Source: Geoalkalibacter sp. (GTDB taxonomy: Bacteria > Desulfobacterota > Desulfuromonadia > Desulfuromonadales > Geoalkalibacteraceae). From it: a DNA stretch of 64,000 nt. The stretch is from assembly GCF_030605225.1 (NCBI RefSeq), contig NZ_JAUWAV010000023.1, positions 1 through 64,000 on the forward strand, given 5' to 3'. A model generated the notes under the pieces. The model made no database searches. It had not been told where the DNA came from and worked only from the letters and a program-made list of their open reading frames with translations. Within the stretch, counting starts at the first letter, position 1. Every line of letters starts with the position of its first letter. This document shows positions 58,725 to 64,000 of this stretch, piece after piece. The translations under genes and the position numbers were made by a program.

Positions 58725-58814
58725 TTCGTCTTTCATGCCCGAGGTGCGCCCGGTCCGCGCCATGAGTGTGCCCGGCGTCGCAAAACTGTCCCCTCATTTC
58801 CCAGGAGATTTTCC

Positions 58815-59195
58815 ATGAAAAAGTTGCTGCGCGCCCTGTTTGCCACGGCGACCCTGATCGTCCTGCTCGTTTCCCTTTCCGCCTGCTCGGAAAATGCCCC
58901 CGCGGCCCTCAACGTCAACGACCTGCGCTCCGATCCCGGCGCGTTCAACGGCACCCTGACCGTCACGGGCATCCTCGGCGCGTTCTCCCAGCACGATCCG
59001 CAAATTTTCGGCATCATGGACAAGAGCGAACTTCAGTGCACCTCGCCGAACTGCAACAAGTTCTACCTGCCGGTGCGTTTCGCCGGCCAGGTTCCCGGCT
59101 ATGGCGACGAAGTGGTGATCACCGGCAGCTTCATGCCCGGCTCCATGCTCTTTGCGGCAACGGATCTCAAAGTCGTGCGCAACCACAAACTCTAG
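58815..59195 (+). CDS. OB-fold-like lipoprotein next to an ABC exporter
   Basis: 126 residues. Lipoprotein signal ALFATATLIVLLVSLSAC (Cys about 24), then NVNDLRSDPGAFNGTLTVTGILGAFSQHDPQIFGIMDKSELQCTSPNCNKFYLPVRFAGQVPGYGDEVVITGSF, the strand pattern of a small OB-fold with a CxxxxC pair. AGGAGATTTTCC precedes the ATG, nearly the same leader as that of the permease gene 14 nt downstream. Probably a periplasmic partner of the exporter in the usual place of a membrane-fusion protein. Confidence 0.75.
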   Translation: MKKLLRALFATATLIVLLVSLSACSENAPAALNVNDLRSDPGAFNGTLTVTGILGAFSQHDPQIFGIMDKSELQCTSPNCNKFYLPVRFAGQVPGYGDEVVITGSFMPGSMLFAATDLKVVRNHKL

Positions 59196-59209
59196 GAGAT
59201 TTTCCATCC

Positions 59210-60362
59210 ATGAATGTCTTTCATCTGACCGTGCGCAACGTCACGCGGCGCCGCGGACGGTTTCTTTTTACCCTGATGGGCATCACCGTGGGCATCGCCG
59301 CCCTAGTGACCTTTCTCGCCCTGGGCGGCGGGCTTAAGCGCGAAATCCAACGCGAGGCCAACGCCCTGGGTGCCCATCTGATCGTCACTCCCAAGGGCTC
59401 CTGCGCCTATGAGCAGGTCTCGATTCTCGCAGGCGAGCCCCTGCCCATCAACATCAGCGAAGACGAAGTGAACCGCATCGCCGCCATCGAGGGGCTCGAA
59501 GCGGTGCCCCTGATCACCGTGAAAACCGGCGTCAACAATCAACCGGTGCCCATCACCGGCGTGCCGGTTGAAACAATGAAGGCCTTCAAAAGCTGGTCCA
59601 TCGCCGAGGGGCGCTATTTCGACTCCCCGCGGGACTCGGGCATCCTCGTCGGGCACGGCCTGGCCCACGACGCCAAACTGGCCATCGGACAGGAACTGAG
59701 CGTGCGCGGCAGCCTGCTGCCCATCGTCGGCATCCTGAACAAGACCGGCAGTCGCGACGACAACGCCCTGTTCATCCCCCTGCCGGTCGCACAGCGCCTC
59801 TTCGAGGCGGGCGATCTGGTCTCCTACGTGCTGATTCGCGTCGACGACCTCGCCAAGGTCGATCAGTACATCCTCAAGATTCAGGAAACGGTGAATCTCG
59901 GCGTGGTTTCAGACGAGCAACTGCTCGCCTCGGTGCTGGCCATCGTCGGCACGGTGGGCACCACCATGCAGTTGGTCGCGGCCGTGGCGGTGCTGGCGGC
60001 CGCCTTCGGCATCGTCAACACCATGCTCACCGCCACCTATGAGCGGCGCCGCGAAATCGGCATCCTGCAGGCCATGGGTGCCCGCCGGCGTTTCATCTTC
60101 ACCCTGTTCATGCTCGAATCGGGTTTCTACGGCCTGCTCGGCGGCATCACCGGGGTGATCACCGGCCTGATCGCCGCGCGCCTTGCCTCGCCCCTGATCA
60201 GCAGCAACGCCTTCACCGTGTTCGTCAAGGGCGGTGATGCGGCGATGCTCGATGCCTCGCTGCTGGTGACGGCGATTTTTTTCTCCATGGTCGCCGCCGT
60301 GGTCGCCGGGGTCTATCCGGCCTGGCGTGCCTCGCAACTCTCACCCGTGGAGGCCATCAGCT

Positions 60363-60370
<8 letters not shown>
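59210..60370 (+). CDS. MacB/FtsX-type ABC transporter permease
   Basis: 386 residues. N-terminal span (FLFTLMGITVGIAALVTFLALGGG), a large periplasmic MacB-like domain (about 45-255), then three C-terminal spans (MQLVAAVAVLAAAFGIVNTML, GFYGLLGGITGVITGLIAARLA, LLVTAIFFSMVAAVVAGVYPAWRAS) with the conserved EIGILQAMGARRRFI loop and the closing SPVEAISYE. Such systems do mechanotransmission rather than classical transport. TAGGAG precedes the ATG at 59210. Overlaps the ATPase gene by 8 nt. Confidence 0.9.
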
Positions 60371-61040
<670 letters not shown>

Positions 61041-61073
61041 CGATGAATGGAGAATAACCGACGGGTGAAATGC

Positions 61074-61108
61074 CAGGGGTGATGCGCGGCGGTCGCGCAT
61101 CACCCCTG
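61074..61108. terminator. Bidirectional terminator hairpin between convergent genes
   Basis: A perfect 15-bp inverted repeat (61074-61088 and 61094-61108) with a 5-nt loop lies between the ABC ATPase gene and the convergent PH-like gene, and covers the latter's stop codon. Only a short TGTTT follows on the plus strand, so efficiency is uncertain. Confidence 0.7.
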
Positions 61109-61657
61109 TTTGCTAGGTGGGCCTGCCCCCTCGGGAGGAAGAGCCAGGGTCGGCGGCAGATGTTCAACCATGGCCTTGTCCAGCAGTCCGGTCAGGCGCT
61201 GGGGATGTTCGATGCAGAAAAAGCTCAAGGAGGTTTTGTCGTCGCTGCCGAACACCTCGACCGTGGCGAGTTCGTCGCCATGACGCCGGAGACGGTAACC
61301 CGTCACCTCGGCGAATCTCAAGGTTTCCCGTCGCGGCCTGAAGAATCCGCGCCACACATAAAGATTTTTCTCGTCGGCGGCGTAGAACACCTTCTCCCAT
61401 TCACGCCGCGCCAGCAGGAGATGCCCCACGGAATACCACAATCCCGCAAGGATGAAGGGCAGCGGAAACCAGGCCAGGGCGGGCTTGTTCCAGGCGCCGC
61501 TCATGCCCAGGCCGATCATCTCCATGTACACGCCGAGCAGCAACAGCAAAAGCCCCAGAACCGAGCGGCGCCAGTTGCGAAAAGTGTAGCAGCGCGGCGC
61601 CGGCTTGGCCTCCCAGCGCAAGGCATGGTTTTTCCCCGGCAACGACTGTCGATCCAT
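61100..61657 (-). CDS. Membrane protein with PH-like domain, function unknown
   Basis: 185 residues. Two membrane spans (SVLGLLLLLLGVYMEMIGLGM and ALAWFPLPFILAGLWYSVGHLLL) are followed by a cytoplasmic beta-rich domain (KVFYAADEKNLYVWRGFFRPRRETLRFAEVTGYRLRRHGDELATVEVFG) like bacterial PH-type domains. It overlaps the protease gene (TGATG), so the two are coupled. Its stop lies inside the bidirectional hairpin. Confidence 0.65.
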   Translation of the reverse strand: MDRQSLPGKNHALRWEAKPAPRCYTFRNWRRSVLGLLLLLLGVYMEMIGLGMSGAWNKPALAWFPLPFILAGLWYSVGHLLLARREWEKVFYAADEKNLYVWRGFFRPRRETLRFAEVTGYRLRRHGDELATVEVFGSDDKTSLSFFCIEHPQRLTGLLDKAMVEHLPPTLALPPEGAGPPSKQG

Positions 61658-62973
61658 CAGCGGCCTTCCAGCGCCCGCACCCGCTCGGCGGCAGCCTGCC
61701 CGATCTTGCCGCCGCGGTCGGCTTCGGCCAGGTTGCGATAAAGGGTCAAGGCTTTCTGCCGCTCGCCGGTCCTCTCGTAGCCCTGGGCCAGCAGATATCC
61801 CCCCTGCAGGGTCGGCAGAAGCTTCATGCTGAGTTCAAGTTCGCGCACCGCGGCGGCGTTTTCATTGCGCTGCAGCAGCGCAAACCCAAGGCCCATGCGC
61901 GACTCGTAGTAATTGCCGTCGAGTTCAACGGCCCGCTGCAGATTCCGACGCGCGGGAACCAGATCCTCGGCCTTGAGCTGGGCCAGCCCCAGCCGGGTGT
62001 AGATCAGCGCCTCGTTGGGTGCGGCCTGCAGGGCCTGCTGGTAGGTGGAGATGGCCTGGGGCAGCTGATTGCGCGCCTCCAGCCGACGACCCTGATCGTA
62101 GAGCTCGAAGCCTTTTTGTTTTTGGCGCAGGGAGGCTGTCGCCTGCTGAAATTCACGGACATTGAAGGTGAGTCCGGCGGCAGCCGTCGCATGGGGATAG
62201 GTGGCCTGGATGTAAGCCTGATTTTCGAGCATGCGTTCCTTGGAAAAGGGATGGGTGCGAAACAGCCCGCCGACCCAACTCGGTTCGGCTCCACCCTCGA
62301 GTTTGCGGTGGAAGAGCTCCTGGATCTGCACCGAGCCGCGCGGATCATAGCCGGCACGCACCATGTAGTCGATGCCCAGCCGGTCGGATTCACGTTCCTG
62401 TTCGCGACTGTAGGTGTTGTTGATGAGCGTGGCCGCCAGTTGTCCGGCCTGCTGCGCCAAAGGGCCGTAGGCGGCATCGCCGGCGACGCCGGAAATCACC
62501 GCCAGTCCGACATTGAGCAGCGCGCCGCGCTGCATGCCGGCCACGGAATGGCGCGCGGTGACGTGCCCGACCTCGTGCCCGAGCACCGAGGCCAGTTGGG
62601 CTTCATTTTCCATGACCACCAGCAAGCCCCGGGTGATGGCGATGGGACCGCCGGGCAAGGCAAAGGCATTGGGGGTCGAATCGTTGATGACGGCAAACTG
62701 ATAGGGCAGATCCGGTCGGTGACTGGCGCGGGCGACCCGCTGTCCGACCCGCTCGACGTAGGCGTTCAGGGCCTGATCCTGATAGGTGCCGCCCATCTGT
62801 TGGAGGACCTGCGGAAAGGTTTTTTGTCCGATGGAGATTTCTTGCGCCTCGGAAATCGGCATCAACGCCAGCTCCGAGCGTCCCGTGACGGGGTTGACGG
62901 CGCAACCCGCCAACCACGAAAGCACCAGCATTGCCGTAATCATTCTGGAAATGGCGTATTTCGAAAATTTCAT
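61657..62973 (-). CDS. BepA-like M48 metalloprotease lipoprotein with TPR tail
   Basis: 438 residues. Lipobox in AMLVLSWLAGC (Cys about 23); M48 catalytic motif LGHEVGHVTARHS (HExxH), third zinc ligand region YSREQERESDRLGIDYMVRAGYDP, and SFSKER-type loop THPFSKERM. The C-terminal half is TPR-rich (LPQAISTYQQALQAAPNEALIYTRLGLAQLKAEDLVPARRNLQRAVELD). E. coli BepA polices outer-membrane protein assembly, especially LptD. Length and order match BepA/YfgC, with a longer TPR tail. Divergent from typA. Confidence 0.92.
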   Translation of the reverse strand: MKFSKYAISRMITAMLVLSWLAGCAVNPVTGRSELALMPISEAQEISIGQKTFPQVLQQMGGTYQDQALNAYVERVGQRVARASHRPDLPYQFAVINDSTPNAFALPGGPIAITRGLLVVMENEAQLASVLGHEVGHVTARHSVAGMQRGALLNVGLAVISGVAGDAAYGPLAQQAGQLAATLINNTYSREQERESDRLGIDYMVRAGYDPRGSVQIQELFHRKLEGGAEPSWVGGLFRTHPFSKERMLENQAYIQATYPHATAAAGLTFNVREFQQATASLRQKQKGFELYDQGRRLEARNQLPQAISTYQQALQAAPNEALIYTRLGLAQLKAEDLVPARRNLQRAVELDGNYYESRMGLGFALLQRNENAAAVRELELSMKLLPTLQGGYLLAQGYERTGERQKALTLYRNLAEADRGGKIGQAAAERVRALEGR

Positions 62974-63078
62974 CTCGGCCGTTCCTTTCCGCCCTGGCGA
63001 ATCAATTCTGATCTACTCGAAAATTTTAAATAAATCTGGCCATTTGGCAAGAGAGGCCGGGGCGCTGAAAAAATCTGG

Positions 63079-63107
63079 TTGGTTTTTTCGCGAAGCTTCA
63101 CTAGAAT
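63079..63107 (+). promoter_or_regulatory. Sigma-70 promoter candidate for typA
   Basis: TTGGTT (63079-63084), 17-nt spacer, TAGAAT (63102-63107). It leaves a leader of about 42 nt to the typA ATG, with GAGGAG as ribosome binding site. Confidence 0.6.
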
Positions 63108-63156
63108 CGAAAGGTTTTGCCAATCCGCCAGTTGAAAGATTCGAGGAGATTCCTAA

Positions 63157-64000
63157 ATGCCCCAGAACATCCGCAACATCGCCATCATCGCGCACGTCGA
63201 TCACGGCAAGACCACCCTGGTCGACGCCATGCTCAAGCAGTCGGGCGTCTTTCGCGAAAACCAGGTCATCACCGAGCGCGTCATGGACAGCAACGACATC
63301 GAGAAGGAGCGCGGCATCACCATTCTCGCCAAGAACCTCTCCATCCGCCACGGCGACCTCAAGATCAACATCGTCGACACCCCCGGCCATGCCGACTTCG
63401 GCGGCGAAGTCGAACGGGTCCTGAAAATGGTCGACTCGGTGCTGCTGCTGGTCGACGCCTGCGACGGCCCCATGCCCCAGACCCGCTTCGTGCTCAAGAA
63501 ATCCCTCGATCTCGGCCTCAAGCCCATCGTCGTCATCAATAAGATCGACCGCCCCGGCGCGCGCCCGGAAAAGGTCGTGGACATGGTTTTCGATCTGTTC
63601 TGCGAACTCAACGCCAGCGAGGAACAGCTCGATTTTCCCATTGTTTTCGCCAGCGCCAAGCAAGGCATCGCCAAGCGCGACCTTCAGGATGACTCCGCCG
63701 ATCTGGAGCCGCTGTTCCAGATGATCCGCGAGCGCGTGGCGCCCCCGGAGGTCAACCCCGACCGGCCCTTTCAGATGCTGGTCACGCACATTGATTATAA
63801 CGACTACATCGGCCGCATCGCCACGGGCAAGATCTTCAATGGGAGCGTCAAGGCCGGTGAAAGCATCGCTCTCGTCAAGCGCGGCGGTGAAATCGTGCGC
63901 GGGCGCATTTCCAAGCTGCTCGGCTACGAGGGCCTGCGCCAGGTCGAGATCGGCGACGCCTCCGCCGGCGACATCGTCACCTTGGCCGGCTTCGAGGAGG
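63157..64000 (+). CDS. typA: Translational GTPase TypA/BipA (5' part, runs off the window)
   Basis: 281 codons are visible. GTPase motifs: G1 [16 protein letters not shown]2 [11 protein letters not shown]3 [17 protein letters not shown]4 [13 protein letters not shown], and the start of domain II ([22 protein letters not shown]). TypA is a ribosome-binding GTPase of the EF-G/LepA group that helps 50S assembly and growth under stress or cold. GAGGAG lies 8 nt before the ATG. The remaining half lies to the right of the window. Confidence 0.96.
   Translation, partial: MPQNIRNIAIIAHVDHGKTTLVDAMLKQSGVFRENQVITERVMDSNDIEKERGITILAKNLSIRHGDLKINIVDTPGHADFGGEVERVLKMVDSVLLLVDACDGPMPQTRFVLKKSLDLGLKPIVVINKIDRPGARPEKVVDMVFDLFCELNASEEQLDFPIVFASAKQGIAKRDLQDDSADLEPLFQMIRERVAPPEVNPDRPFQMLVTHIDYNDYIGRIATGKIFNGSVKAGESIALVKRGGEIVRGRISKLLGYEGLRQVEIGDASAGDIVTLAGFEE

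Overview
The window is about 64 kb of GC-rich, densely packed bacterial chromosome. Several things point to a Geobacter/Desulfuromonas/Geoalkalibacter-type delta-proteobacterium (Desulfuromonadia). There is a complete type II secretion operon ending in gspN, a very large (1,588 aa) NAD-glutamate dehydrogenase, a cobalamin-dependent ribonucleotide reductase, a YedE-type selenium-associated transporter, and a radical SAM/SPASM/PqqD peptide-modification locus matching what I know as the 'GeoRSP' system. The assignment is inferred from gene content; no rRNA gene is present to confirm it.

Layout. 1-850: tail of an IS3-family transposase, one small membrane protein and a degenerate stretch. 850-3200: ADP-ribosylglycohydrolase, YjbQ and a DUF3187 outer-membrane-type protein. 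3.2-15.3 kb: gspCDEFGHIJKLMN, tightly overlapping and probably one operon, followed by a Bax-like lipoprotein. 16.3-21.5 kb (minus): an MlaFED-type lipid transporter coupled to a Trp/Pro/aromatic-repeat envelope protein and a TPR protein. 21.7-25.5 kb (minus): panB-panC-panD, an amidohydrolase and tRNA-Gln(CUG), with a structured, terminator-bearing leader before panB. 25.6-31.3 kb: flavin reductase-like protein, a small unknown, and the giant GDH. 31.4-36.4 kb (minus): PpiC-type PPIase, rsmA, DUF2062, tsaD, phoH and a small lipoprotein.

36.4-46.6 kb (minus) is the most unusual region. In transcription order it holds an NtrC-type regulator, a short periplasmic solute-binding-like protein with its own promoter, two right-handed beta-helix proteins, a PhnD-like lipoprotein, a TPR-like membrane protein, a YedE selenium-type transporter, a PqqD-like protein, a radical SAM/SPASM enzyme, an 18-codon peptide gene followed by a strong hairpin, a SPASM protein that has lost the radical SAM cysteines, and a class V aminotransferase. 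The tiny peptide gene is the probable substrate of the locus.

46.7-50.2 kb: nrdJ, interrupted by a LAGLIDADG-type intein inserted exactly before the catalytic cysteine. 50.3-54.5 kb: arfB and a PhnDCE-like ABC transporter with two permease modules fused in one protein. 54.6-58.1 kb: dienelactone hydrolase, a small protein, a HAD phosphatase, an ATE/Bpt-type aminoacyltransferase, a NUDIX hydrolase and a YkgJ cysteine cluster protein. 58.3-61.1 kb: a secreted Cys/His-rich protein, an OB-like lipoprotein and a MacB/FtsX-like ABC exporter. 61.1-63.0 kb (minus): a PH-like membrane protein and a BepA-like M48 protease. From 63.1 kb the window ends inside typA.

All function calls are by recognition of motifs and families without database searches. 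Start sites were chosen from ribosome binding sites and overlaps read in the sequence; promoters are pattern matches only.
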